From NCBI GenBank assembly GCA_023411575.1, contig JAEYOP010000017.1:105899-169898 (forward strand): a DNA stretch of 64,000 nt, given 5' to 3'. Positions within the stretch are counted from its first letter, which is position 1. Every line of letters starts with the position of its first letter. The position numbers and the translations under genes are program-made. Below the pieces are notes generated by a model. The model made no database searches. It was not told the DNA's origin and was given only the letters and a program-made list of their open reading frames with translations. This document shows positions 18,901 to 27,283 of the stretch, piece by piece. The stretch is from Bacillota bacterium. Lineage in GTDB: Bacteria; Bacillota; Clostridia; Acetivibrionales; DTU013.

Positions 18901-20821
18901 AATCGTCCCTTCCGTTGTTTATGGTTACGTCACTGAGAGTCAGGTTAGTCCCCGGGCCGCAGCTGATACGAAAATATTCACGGCTTATCCCATGATCTGT
19001 CAGGGTGATATTAATCCCCGGACCCACGAAAAGTGTGGTCCCGCTGAGATAATAATCGTTCAAGGCGTACGTGCCGTTCGCCTCAATTTTGGGAATCAGC
19101 GTATTGTGTTTGTCGACCAAGGGGTCTTTGAGTGTGCCCTCGTAGTTTCTGCTCACAGTGCTGATCTCAATGGCATGTGTAGAGCCGCCCGTGAGATACA
19201 GCACAATCTGCCCCGACGTATCGGCGTAGGTACAGCTGCTTGGGTAAGGCGCCGAATCAATTGTGATGGAGGTGATTTGCTCGCCGTCACCATCGTCAGC
19301 GCCAGCCAGCCTGAGCGTAACGGATGTTTCATATACGTCTTCTCCGCTGCCGTTTTTCAGCGTTCCATTGCTGCTTCCGTTATATCCGGCTCCGATGTTG
19401 TTCGGGGCGCCGTCTCCCCGCTTTGCGACAACGCTGCCGCCGGTGATGGTGACCACCGCGCCGTTGCCCTGGGAACCGCCGCCGATGCCCGCGCCTTCTC
19501 CGGTGCCCATCGCTTCAACGGTACCGCCCGAGATGCCGACCGTGCCGCCGTCGCCCTTGGAGCCTCCGCCGATGCCTGCCGCGTTCCCGCCGCCTACCGC
19601 CAGCAACATGCCGCCCGAGATGTCGACCGTGCCGCCATCGCCCTGATAACCGCCGCCCAGCCCTGCGCCGTAACCGGCCCCACTGCCGTAATCGTCGCCC
19701 CTTGCGACAACGTCTGCTGTGGCTGAAATACTGATCGAGCCGCCGTCCCCGTTGGAGCCGCCGCCGATCGCCGCACCGTAGCCGATGGTGGTAGCAGTGA
19801 CGATGCCGCCGGATATCTCAATGTCGCCGCCATTGCCCTGGTTGCCGCCGCCCAGCCCTGCGCCGTTCTCTCCGCCTGCCGCATTAAGCACGCCGCCGGA
19901 TATTCTGATCGTTCCGCCGTTGCCGCTGAAGCCGCCGCCGATGCCTGCGCCGTCATTGCCGCCCGACGCGATCACGTCGCCGCCGGTAATGATGACCGAG
20001 CCGCCGTCGCTGCCATTGAAGCCGCCGCCGATACCCGCGGCGTAAGTGTCGCCTCGGGCGTACACATTACCGCCCGAGATCGTCACGCTTCCTCCGTTGC
20101 CGCCGCTACCGCCAGGGCCCACGCTCCCGCCGCCGATACCTGCGCCGCCGATGCCCGGGCCACCGCTGTACCCGCTGGCGTCGATATCGCCGCCCAAGAT
20201 GACGACCGTGCCGCCGTTGCCGTTAAATCCACCTCCCAGCCCTGCGGCATCGCCGCCGCTCGTGGCGTAAATCCTGCCGCTCTGGATGGCCACCGTACCG
20301 CCATCGCAGCCATTGCCGCCGCCGATGCCAGCACCGTAACGCCCGCCTTCCGCCGCCAGTACGCCGCTGTAGGTGTCTGCGGGGTTGATGGCGTCAATAG
20401 TGAGGTTCGCGCCGGTCGTCTGCAGGCCCGCGCAGTCGGAACCGCTGTGCAGCCGGTTATCGCCGGACAGCGTAAGCCGGACATTCGAGCCGCCGGCGAT
20501 CTCAAACGCGCAGCCGCTGGAAAGCTGGATGTCCACGCCGCTGAGCGTAATGTGAACGGGGTTTGCCGCCGTGCTCCCGGGCGCGTTGACGACAATCTTA
20601 TCCGCAGCGGTTGATGTGACGCCGCTGCGCATTGAAATGGCATAGTCGCCCGGTTCTAAAAAGGTAAGCGTATTTGACGAATAGGTGTAGCTGGTGCCCA
20701 ATACGCCTCCTGTCACCGAGAAATCGCCGGCATCTTCCGCCAGCGCCGCCATGGGCAGCAATGCCAGCAGTATCAATACTGCTCCCCATAAAGTCAATCC
20801 TTTTTTTAATCTTTGTTTCAA
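15989..20821 (-). CDS. secreted Gly-rich repeat surface protein with three C-terminal SLH domains (SLH protein 1)
   Basis: A 1610-residue exported protein anchored to cell-wall polymer. The start is read as TTG 20821, with GAGGG 7 bases upstream; it gives a clean signal peptide (KQRLKKG, hydrophobic core, AALA-E cleavage) that the longer frame from 20974 does not. About eleven ~34-residue units built on GAGIGGG...NGG...ISGG (about residues 150-500) and six more (about 660-860) suggest a right-handed beta-helix stalk. Then come a Listeria-Bacteroides-type repeat (FTGWNT), a carboxypeptidase-regulatory-like domain (ITGTVTDG), an InlB-B-like repeat (GYTFTNWTEGG), a Gly/Ser linker and three SLH motifs (about 1430-1610). 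The C-terminal ~270 residues closely resemble SLH protein 2. Confidence 0.92.
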   Translation of the reverse strand: MKQRLKKGLTLWGAVLILLALLPMAALAEDAGDFSVTGGVLGTSYTYSSNTLTFLEPGDYAISMRSGVTSTAADKIVVNAPGSTAANPVHITLSGVDIQLSSGCAFEIAGGSNVRLTLSGDNRLHSGSDCAGLQTTGANLTIDAINPADTYSGVLAAEGGRYGAGIGGGNGCDGGTVAIQSGRIYATSGGDAAGLGGGFNGNGGTVVILGGDIDASGYSGGPGIGGAGIGGGSVGPGGSGGNGGSVTISGGNVYARGDTYAAGIGGGFNGSDGGSVIITGGDVIASGGNDGAGIGGGFSGNGGTIRISGGVLNAAGGENGAGLGGGNQGNGGDIEISGGIVTATTIGYGAAIGGGSNGDGGSISISATADVVARGDDYGSGAGYGAGLGGGYQGDGGTVDISGGMLLAVGGGNAAGIGGGSKGDGGTVGISGGTVEAMGTGEGAGIGGGSQGNGAVVTITGGSVVAKRGDGAPNNIGAGYNGSSNGTLKNGSGEDVYETSVTLRLAGADDGDGEQITSITIDSAPYPSSCTYADTSGQIVLYLTGGSTHAIEISTVSRNYEGTLKDPLVDKHNTLIPKIEANGTYALNDYYLSGTTLFVGPGINITLTDHGISREYFRISCGPGTNLTLSDVTINNGRDDSGSQITDESGNPLNNVCPLSFTGAGNVLMLTGYNNLHASPYAPGIHVAEGTELAIDGTGSLSVFGGYFGAGLGGGEGENGGDITINGGTLNVTGGHTGAGIGGGTNNGTLGGDGGTVTINGGNVTAKGGGNGAGIGGGYNGSNGTVVISGGTVRAYGGGSAAGIGGGIRVGFGGSGGTVDISGGTVTAEGGYYAAGIGGGTQGEGGTVTLTGGVVFAKGLDGAKDIGAGQGYSGPNTGLLNLSGSVALFLKYDNCVPPTTATHTHQSISGHDGSPIYSIPVAWLDDFGAYLRIYTLSYDLNGGTGTVVAPVTRLYNTTATVSDGSGLSRTYYTFTGWNTQANGGGTAYAAVSTFTFSSDTVLYAQWTATPATGTITGTVTDGANPVSGANVSLTVSESVYLATTTASGCYFILNVPAGTSYTVTAVKSGYTSGSATNVSVTANTTTSGVNITLTPIPSADTTATISVSANPAAGGTVTGGGTYSEGASVTVTAAPNSGYTFTNWTEGGMQISTAASYVFVMGTTNRNLTANFTTTSGGGGSGGSGNSGGGSGGSTPAAPTTPTTPSSSLTTIPSADGKTTTAATGVKPAVNETTGTATATVAASVVMDLAAQAKAAEAAGQKAVVEIKVEAVPTAKEISVEIPRDAFNKVAADTKANVTISTGLGTITFNEKAVDSISGAAGTGSVSIGIARVETSTLSPQVQAKVGNRPVYDFSVKAGSTEISKFNGGSAEISIPYTPKAGERKNAIVVYYIDNQGKLQTVRGKYDSATGTVNFKTTHFSKYAVGYNEVSFKDVAANTWYGDAVGFIAARGITTGTGNGNYSPEAKLTRGEFIVMMMRAYGIEPDTDLANSFSDAGNTYYTGYLAAAKRLGISGGVGGNMFAPGKQITRQEMFTLLYNALKVTGELPEGASGKPLPAFSDAGEIASWARDAMTLFVETGTIGGNGGKLTPADTTTRAQMAQVLFNLLAK
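18200..20350 (-). repeat. tandem Gly-rich coding repeats in SLH protein 1
   Basis: Two blocks of roughly 100-base units (about 19340-20350 and 18200-18720) encode G-A-G-[IL]-G-G-G cores followed by GNGG and ISGG strands. At DNA level they appear as repeated CCGCCGCCGATGCC-like stretches. The Gly-rich codon bias also produces long open frames on the opposite strand, which are artefacts. Confidence 0.85.
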
Positions 20822-20931
20822 GCAAATTCCCTCACTTTCATTAAGCTTATTCAGACTGTCTTGCTGTCTGATCCACAGGCAAATAAAGCTCAAAACCTTG
20901 AACTCTTTCTTACTGTAAAATAGACCTACAT

Positions 20932-20955
20932 AAAAAAAACCACCCGAAGGGGTGG
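20932..20955 (-). terminator. intrinsic terminator-like hairpin in the SLH protein 1 leader
   Basis: On the minus strand CCACCC-CTTC-GGGTGG (20955-20940) is followed by eight Ts (20939-20932), a textbook terminator. It lies about 110 bases upstream of the SLH protein 1 start, and no minus-strand gene precedes it, because the next gene is on the plus strand. It therefore probably acts as a leader attenuator. The rest of the gene-free stretch 20822-21181 holds this leader and the plus-strand promoter of the next gene. Confidence 0.7.
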
Positions 20956-20984
20956 GGGAAAGAGATTTTTTCATATTCCATGCG

Positions 20985-21013
20985 TTGATTTTATTCGCTC
21001 TCCGGTATATTAT
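20985..21013 (+). promoter_or_regulatory. predicted promoter of the kinase-LuxR regulator gene
   Basis: TTGATT (20985-20990) and TATTAT (21008-21013) are 17 bases apart on the plus strand. A leader of about 160 bases follows and contains a 6-bp hairpin (TTGCAG/CTGCAA near 21116-21132). No known riboswitch was recognised in the leader. Confidence 0.45.
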
Positions 21014-21181
21014 TTTTGTTGGGCGATTCCTTAAAATTCTGAGAATCCGTAGGATGCAAGAATTGTAGCAGGAAGATACCGTAAAAGCATTGAGAACAAC
21101 ACTGGTGAGAGTGACTTGCAGTAAAGCTGCAAAGATAAAAATAACAGATGGAATGTGCCGTAAGGGTCTGGGGGCAAATAG

Positions 21182-24100
21182 ATGCTTGCTTTATCAGGAT
21201 ATATCCTTGATGAAAAGCTTCACGAAAATAATAAAATAAGGGTCTACAGGGGCAGGCAAATACAAGACGGCGGCCCTGTGGTTATCAAGGCGCTGAAAGA
21301 GGAAGCCTCCAATCCTTCGGGAATTTCCCGCCTCCTCTATGAGTACGAGATTTCCCGGAGCCTTGAGGTGGACGGGATTGTCAAACCGGTACGGCTGGAG
21401 CATGAGAGAATGATTTTTGCCCTGGTCATGGAAGACACGGGAGGCATTTCCCTGCGGGAATATATGCAAAATTGTGCGGTGGGCCCGGAGCATTTTCTGG
21501 ACATCGCCATCCAACTGGCGGAGATTCTGGGAGACCTCCACCAGAAAGGCGTGATCCACCGGGATTTGAAGCCTGAAAACATTCTTATCCATCCTGCCAC
21601 GGGAAAAGTAAGAATCATTGACTTCGGTGCGGCAGTACGGTTTCCGCAGGAGAAAAGCATCCCTTACACGGATGTGCCTGTAGGAACGCCGCTATATATG
21701 CCCCCGGAACAGACAGGCCGGATGGAACGGATTGCGGATTACCGCAGTGACTTTTATTCGCTGGGGGCTGTGTACTATGAGCTGTTGACCGGACGGCTTC
21801 CCTGGCAGGCCGAAAACTCCGCAGGGCGGGTACATGCTCTTATGGCCAGGCAACCGGAATGGCCGGATGAAATTGATCCGTCTATTCGGTCGATATCGGC
21901 AATTGTATTAAAATTGCTGTCCCAGACGGTAAATGAAAGATACCAGAGCGCCTACGGACTTTTACAGGATTTGAAGGAATGCAGGCGCCAGTTGCGCCAA
22001 ACGGGACAGATTGAGCAATTTACTCCCGGCAGAATGGATATGTCCATACATATTCAATTGCCCCAAAAGCTCTATGGGAGAGAAAGAGAGATAGAAAGCC
22101 TTAAAGCCGCCTTTGAAAGCGTTTGTATCGACCGGCCCGGAATTATATTCGTAAGCGGACAGGCTGGCATCGGCAAAACCGTGCTGGTCCAGGAGGCCCT
22201 AAAGCCTTTTATCGCAGGAAAGGGCAGATTTATTACCGGAAAGTATGACCAACTCCGGCAAAACAAGCCTTATGCCCCTTTTGCAGCAGCCTTTGGAGAT
22301 CTGGTAAGGCTGCTTTTAACAGAAAGCCAGGAGGATCTTGATCGTTGGAAGAAAAGAATCCTGCGTACCCTGGGCCGGAATGGTATGGTTATCGCTGAGA
22401 TGATTCCCGAGCTGAAGTGGCTTGTTGGGGATCAGCTTCCTGTTGAGGCATTACCTCCGCAGGAAGCCCAAAACCGTTTTCTTATGGTGTTCAGAGACTT
22501 TGTCAGAATATTTGCCCGGAAGGAGCATCCGCTGGTGCTGTTTCTGGACGACCTGCAGTGGGCGGACCCTGCCTCCCTGCAGCTCCTGCAATACTTGATC
22601 CGGGACAACGGGCTTTCCGGCTTTTTATTCATCGGCGCCTACCGGGACAATGAAACAAATGAGACCCCTCCATTGCTTGACATACTGGAAAACCTGCGTA
22701 AAGGAGAAATTCCGGTACAGTATTTAGAGTTACACTGTTTTGCTTACCCGCAGGTGCTGGATTTCCTTATGGAAGCCTTGCACTGCTCCGGGGAAAAGTG
22801 TGGTCCTCTGGCGGAGGCGCTATATCGCAAATCCGGCGGAAACCCTTTCTTCCTCTGCCAGTTGCTGAAATTTGTCCATGAGGAGAAGCTCCTGTACTTT
22901 AATCCCAGGGAAGGCTGCTGGGCTTGGGAACTAAGCCCTATACAAAACCTGCAAATGGAAAATGATGTTGTCGGGCTTATCCTTGAAAAGCTGCACAAAC
23001 TTCCGGCAGAAACCCAGGATATGCTCAAAATAGCGGCATGCATAGGAAACAGTTTTGATCTGGAGACACTTTCTACCGCCAGCGGAGTTACGCGGGCTGA
23101 ATTGAGTCTTTGGCTTCTGCCTGCTGTTTTGGAGGGGCTTATTCTGACAACCCCGGAACGTAATGAATTCCTGCATGACAGGATACAACAGGCCGTCTAT
23201 TCCATGCTTCCGGAAGAGGAAAAAAGGAAAAGACACCTGAAAATAGGACGGCTTATTTTACAAAGCATCGGTCAAATCAAGCCGGATGAAAAAATACTGA
23301 CTATGATGGATCACTTTAACCGGGGACTGGAGTTGATAGAAGACCCGGAAGAAAGGCTGATGCTGGCCGGGCACAATTTTACGGCCGGGTGCAAAGCGAA
23401 AGCGGCGACCGCCTATGATTCAGCCCTGCAGTATTTTAAAGCCGGCATGGAGCTGCTGCCGCAGGATTCATGGAGCAGCTGTTATCGGTTAACCTATGGC
23501 CTGCATATGGAATGTGCACAGTGCGAATACATGTCCGGAAGCGTTGAGACTGCGGAGCAGCTGTTCGGTATCGTATCAAAACATGCTGAAACCGGCTTCG
23601 AGCTGGCGGATGTCTGCAGCCTGAGGATGATCCTGTATGCAGGAACGGGCAAATATTCCGAAGCTGTTCAGACCGGCATCGACGCCCTGGGACAATTTGG
23701 CATCAGATTGAAGCCCTATCCGGGGAAGCTTTATTTTGCCAGAGAGCTGATGCGGTATAAATGGTATAAGCGGGGCTTGGACATGGAAGCGCTAACCGAT
23801 CTGCCGGAAATCACTGATCCGGTTCAGAGGAAGGCTGCAGAACTCCTGATCCGGCTGGCATGTGTGTCAAGCGCCAGCTATACTGATTTATACGGCCTTA
23901 TCTGCATCATGGCAGGCAATCACGCAGTCAAGTACGGAAACAGTGAAATGGCTTCCGTTGGTTATATAGGGTATAGTATCGTCGAAGGCAGCATCCTTGG
24001 AAACTATACTGCGGGATATGAACTGGGACAAGTGAGTAAGACGCTTGCAGAGAAATATGATAAAAGCTTTGCGAAATGTATTGTGTACTTTACGCTCGGC

Positions 24101-25849
24101 GCAATGATATCCCATTGGACACAGCATGGCAGAAACGGTCTTGACTATATGAGCAAAGCGGCCGGGTATGCTGTTGAAGCAGGAGATGTGCTGATCCTGG
24201 GGTATGCCCTGGGCACTATTCTTGAAAACAAGCTTATCCTGGGCTCCTCGCTTCATGAAACATTGCGGGAAGCAAAAAAGTGCCGCAATGACGCCATAAG
24301 GCTGAAGCATGAAAATCTGGACAGGAATATGGTCATTTATCAACATCATGTCGCATCCCTCGGAGGTATAAATGACGACAGCACTGAAGCGGCGGCTGAT
24401 GATCTTGATGAAGCGACTTTCATGGAATCGATAAAAGAAGATAAAGGTACGCTGGTTGCTTTACATTTTACAAAGCTGCAGAGGTGTTACCTGTTTGGCG
24501 ATTATAAAAGCGCACTGTCGGAAGCGGACAAAATGAAGGAATTATATGATGTCATCCTGGGCTTTATGCTCACAGCTGAAGGTAACTTTTATCAATCTCT
24601 GGCTATAACCGCCGCATATAAGGAGTTGTCTCCAAAAAACAGGAAAAAATACTGCAAAATACTTGTAAGCAATCAGAGGCAAATGAAGCGGTGGTCCGAT
24701 TCCTGCAAGGAAAATTACCTGCACAAATACCTGCTGGTGGCTGCCGAGGAAGCGCGCCTTTCAGGCAGGCAGCAGGAAGCCATGTCCCTGTATGACCGGG
24801 CTGTCCAGTCGGCCCGGGAAAACGGTTACGTGCAGAATGAAGCCCTTGCCAATGAACTGGCGGCAGAATTCTATATAGCCTCAGGCCATGACAAAATAGC
24901 CAAGGTATATATGACGGATGCCTGCCTGGGCTATGCCGCATGGGGAGCCAGGGCAAAAGTAAAGGCATTGCAGGAGCTATATCCGGATTTGCTTGAGGAA
25001 ACGCTTGAAAAAGAGATAAAGCCCAATCCGGTGAATATTTTATCAAATGTCCTAAATTTTTCAGATAACAGCAGCAGCGAACCGGAAAACCATTCAGATA
25101 CGGATATCCTGCGGAAAGCAATGCGGCATATTTCGGAAGAGGCCGACCTGGATAAACTGTTCGGGGGTTTTCTTGATCTCGCTGTTCGGATTGCGGGTGC
25201 TGACAGGGGATATCTGATATTGGAAAGGGATGGCAAATTGTTTGTAGAGGCTGGCAGGACGGAAAACCAGCAGCCGATGGCAGCACAAGCAGCCGTTGCA
25301 GTAGAAAAGTGCGGATGGCTTTCAAAGGCGGTGGTCCGTTATGTGGCCAGGACACTGGAAACGGTGATGCTGAACGGCAGGGAACAAGCAGGAATCTTTG
25401 CGGCCGATGCCTATGTCGCCCAAGCAAAGGGAAAGTCCATCGCTTGTCTTCCTTTATTGTTCAGGGGAATTCCCGCAGGCGTATTATACCTGGAAAACAG
25501 TCTTCAGGAGAGTGTGTTTATGCCGGAAAGGCTGGAGCTTTTAAAGCTTCTGTCCGCGCAGTTGGTTACCGCAAAAAAACTACAAGCCTATCTGGAGGGA
25601 AAGCCGGAGGAAAGAAATCTGGCGGCAGCTTTGCTGGTAGAACCGCTGACCGCCAGAGAAGCAGAGGTGCTTCAATTGATCGCCAGGGGCATGTCCAACA
25701 AGGAAATCGCTGACAAGCTGGGGCTTACGGCTAATACCGTCAAGGGCTATATCAAAAACATCTACGGAAAGCTTGGGGCCAACCGGAGAGTACAGGTGGC
25801 TGCCAGAGCAAAGGAGCTGGGTCTTTTAAAAACAACACATGAAAAATAA
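21182..25849 (+). CDS. Ser/Thr protein kinase - AAA ATPase - TPR - GAF - LuxR regulator
   Basis: A single 1555-residue signalling protein. Residues about 5-270 form a Hanks-type kinase (VVIKAL lysine, HRDLKPENIL, IDFGAA, PPEQTGR). About 300-600 is a predicted AAA/STAND-type ATPase (Walker A GQAGIGKT; Walker B LVLFLDDLQWAD). About 650-1270 is a helical TPR-like region, and about 1300-1450 a GAF domain (ADRGYLILERDGKLF). About 1485-1550 is a LuxR helix-turn-helix (LTAREAEVLQLIARGMSNKE). Kinase, NTPase switch, ligand sensor and DNA-binding output are thus in one chain. It is divergent from SLH protein 1 and a likely regulator of it. The Shine-Dalgarno (GGGGG) is weak. Related multidomain regulators exist in other bacteria; the ligand is unknown. 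Confidence 0.92.
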   Translation: MLALSGYILDEKLHENNKIRVYRGRQIQDGGPVVIKALKEEASNPSGISRLLYEYEISRSLEVDGIVKPVRLEHERMIFALVMEDTGGISLREYMQNCAVGPEHFLDIAIQLAEILGDLHQKGVIHRDLKPENILIHPATGKVRIIDFGAAVRFPQEKSIPYTDVPVGTPLYMPPEQTGRMERIADYRSDFYSLGAVYYELLTGRLPWQAENSAGRVHALMARQPEWPDEIDPSIRSISAIVLKLLSQTVNERYQSAYGLLQDLKECRRQLRQTGQIEQFTPGRMDMSIHIQLPQKLYGREREIESLKAAFESVCIDRPGIIFVSGQAGIGKTVLVQEALKPFIAGKGRFITGKYDQLRQNKPYAPFAAAFGDLVRLLLTESQEDLDRWKKRILRTLGRNGMVIAEMIPELKWLVGDQLPVEALPPQEAQNRFLMVFRDFVRIFARKEHPLVLFLDDLQWADPASLQLLQYLIRDNGLSGFLFIGAYRDNETNETPPLLDILENLRKGEIPVQYLELHCFAYPQVLDFLMEALHCSGEKCGPLAEALYRKSGGNPFFLCQLLKFVHEEKLLYFNPREGCWAWELSPIQNLQMENDVVGLILEKLHKLPAETQDMLKIAACIGNSFDLETLSTASGVTRAELSLWLLPAVLEGLILTTPERNEFLHDRIQQAVYSMLPEEEKRKRHLKIGRLILQSIGQIKPDEKILTMMDHFNRGLELIEDPEERLMLAGHNFTAGCKAKAATAYDSALQYFKAGMELLPQDSWSSCYRLTYGLHMECAQCEYMSGSVETAEQLFGIVSKHAETGFELADVCSLRMILYAGTGKYSEAVQTGIDALGQFGIRLKPYPGKLYFARELMRYKWYKRGLDMEALTDLPEITDPVQRKAAELLIRLACVSSASYTDLYGLICIMAGNHAVKYGNSEMASVGYIGYSIVEGSILGNYTAGYELGQVSKTLAEKYDKSFAKCIVYFTLGAMISHWTQHGRNGLDYMSKAAGYAVEAGDVLILGYALGTILENKLILGSSLHETLREAKKCRNDAIRLKHENLDRNMVIYQHHVASLGGINDDSTEAAADDLDEATFMESIKEDKGTLVALHFTKLQRCYLFGDYKSALSEADKMKELYDVILGFMLTAEGNFYQSLAITAAYKELSPKNRKKYCKILVSNQRQMKRWSDSCKENYLHKYLLVAAEEARLSGRQQEAMSLYDRAVQSARENGYVQNEALANELAAEFYIASGHDKIAKVYMTDACLGYAAWGARAKVKALQELYPDLLEETLEKEIKPNPVNILSNVLNFSDNSSSEPENHSDTDILRKAMRHISEEADLDKLFGGFLDLAVRIAGADRGYLILERDGKLFVEAGRTENQQPMAAQAAVAVEKCGWLSKAVVRYVARTLETVMLNGREQAGIFAADAYVAQAKGKSIACLPLLFRGIPAGVLYLENSLQESVFMPERLELLKLLSAQLVTAKKLQAYLEGKPEERNLAAALLVEPLTAREAEVLQLIARGMSNKEIADKLGLTANTVKGYIKNIYGKLGANRRVQVAARAKELGLLKTTHEK

Positions 25850-25865
25850 AAAATACTTCGTTTTC

Positions 25866-25890
25866 CCACCCCTATGGGTGGTTTCTTTTA
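25866..25890 (+). terminator. intrinsic terminator of the kinase-LuxR gene
   Basis: CCACCC-CTAT-GGGTGG (25866-25881) followed by TTTCTTTT, 16 bases after the stop. Its stem sequence is the same as that of the minus-strand leader hairpin at 20940-20955. Confidence 0.85.
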
Positions 25891-25948
25891 TATGATTTTA
25901 TTTTAGAATAAGAAGTAGTATTAAAATCGTAAAAAGAGGTGTTAATAG

Positions 25949-26803
25949 ATGGAATATTTGCTGGAAATGCTTAAGTGGATTCAAGCAATGCGCAACCCCT
26001 TATTGGACAATGTGTTTACCTCAATTACCGTATTGGGGGAGGAATATTTTGCCATAGGCGTCTTATGCCTCATCCTGTGGTGCGTGAACAAAAAATCCGG
26101 TTATGCAATAGGTTTTGCATACCTTACCTCTTGGATAGTCAATTTTTCATTAAAGCAGATCTTCCAGGTTCCGCGGCCTTTCGCACTGGATAAAGACATT
26201 ATACCCATAAGGCCCGAAACTGCCACAGGCTTTTCTTTCCCCAGCGGGCATACCCAGAGCATATCGTCCTTGAGTACAGCGGTTGCAGCAGTATATCGAA
26301 GGAAATGGATATATGCCGCAGCTATATTATTGGTGATCCTTATGGCCGCATCCAGAATGTATCTGGGTGTTCATACTCTTCTGGATGTGGCTGTCGGCGC
26401 TATCGCGGGTATTGCATGGGTATTTGCCGCCAATGCGGTTTTCAACTATTCGGAGCGAACTAATCGGAAGGCGCTGCTGCTGGTTATGTTTATTCCTATG
26501 GTGTTGGGAATGGTTTTCATACAGGACAACGACTATTACAAAATCGCCGGGACCTTCACCAGCTTTACCGCCGGCTACCTACTGGATTCCCGCTACATTC
26601 ACTATGAAGCAAATAGCCTTCCATGGCAGCAGGTAATTAAGTTTATTCTGGGTATGGCAGTACTAATTGCGATTAAAACCATTGCAAAGGAAGTTCTGGG
26701 AGTATCCCTTGTGTCTGATTACATACGCTATCTTCTCATTGGATTCTGGATAACCGTCATCGCTCCCTTGCTGTTTAAAAAATTGTTTGGCGTACAATCC
26801 TGA
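25949..26803 (+). CDS. PAP2-family membrane phosphatase
   Basis: A 284-residue integral membrane protein with about six to seven hydrophobic segments. It carries the three phosphatase motifs of the type-2 phosphatidic acid phosphatase family: KQIFQVPRP, SFPSGHTQ and RMYLGVHTLLDV, with the catalytic His in the last. Such enzymes dephosphorylate undecaprenyl pyrophosphate or lipid phosphates at the outer face of the membrane. The start ATG 25949 follows AGAGGTG. It is probably monocistronic, just after a terminator. Whether it recycles the cell-wall carrier (BcrC-like) or acts on phospholipid is not decidable. Confidence 0.92.
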   Translation: MEYLLEMLKWIQAMRNPLLDNVFTSITVLGEEYFAIGVLCLILWCVNKKSGYAIGFAYLTSWIVNFSLKQIFQVPRPFALDKDIIPIRPETATGFSFPSGHTQSISSLSTAVAAVYRRKWIYAAAILLVILMAASRMYLGVHTLLDVAVGAIAGIAWVFAANAVFNYSERTNRKALLLVMFIPMVLGMVFIQDNDYYKIAGTFTSFTAGYLLDSRYIHYEANSLPWQQVIKFILGMAVLIAIKTIAKEVLGVSLVSDYIRYLLIGFWITVIAPLLFKKLFGVQS

Positions 26804-26926
26804 AGGACAGGACTCCACCCCAGCTATAGCATTTCGCGGGACACACCTTATATCCGGGCGGTTTTTTGCGATGCTGCCGTCTATGGTCAGGGGGGTATAT
26901 GGCGCCGGAATCCATCGAATGCTGTC

Positions 26927-27283
26927 TTATTCTCCGCATTCATCGGCATGACGGTGCTCATGACAAATGGAGCCTGTTGATTTCAGCTTTCCCTGCAAGT
27001 AATTGCTTGCAGCTATTTCTGCTTCTCCTGATGCACCAGTGATTACTTCAATGCCTTTCTCATTGAAAATATCAATCGCCCCACTGCCCATACCGCCGGA
27101 AATAATGACATTGACTCCTTTGTCATGCAGGAAGACCGGCAGAAATCCCGGCTTGTGTCCGGGATTTGGAACAAACTCCTTCCCTTTGATCCGACTGTTA
27201 TCAGTCTCAAAGATTGCAAAACCCTCACAATGACCAAAATGCTCTGTTACCATCTTACCTTCGCTTGCTACTGCGATTTTCAT
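26927..27283 (-). CDS. NifX/NifB-type dinitrogenase iron-molybdenum cofactor-binding family protein
   Basis: A 118-residue small protein of the NifX/VnfX family that binds Fe-S or FeMo cofactor precursors (MKIAVASEGKMVTEHFGHCE, IISGGMGSGA). The C-terminus is His/Cys-rich (ICHEHRHADEC) and could bind metal. ATG 27283 is chosen over a longer frame because AAGGAG lies 10 bases upstream and it overlaps the previous stop (ATGA). It is the last gene of a five-gene operon with two MinD-type ATPases, a second NifX-like protein and Mrp. No nitrogenase genes are nearby, so a general Fe-S or metal-cluster role is likely. Confidence 0.9.
   Translation of the reverse strand: MKIAVASEGKMVTEHFGHCEGFAIFETDNSRIKGKEFVPNPGHKPGFLPVFLHDKGVNVIISGGMGSGAIDIFNEKGIEVITGASGEAEIAASNYLQGKLKSTGSICHEHRHADECGE

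Noticed and set aside
16698..20270. Long plus-strand open frames rich in Pro, Ala and Val opposite SLH protein 1
   Set aside because: They mirror the Gly-rich repeats on the minus strand, lack ribosome sites and match no family.
20822..20974. Upstream start of SLH protein 1 at 20974
   Set aside because: It would read through the leader terminator and put about 51 unrelated residues before the signal peptide.
20822..21181. Possible c-di-GMP or other riboswitch in the SLH1/kinase divergent region
   Set aside because: I could not find the conserved core of any riboswitch class on either strand; only the terminator hairpin and small stems are visible.
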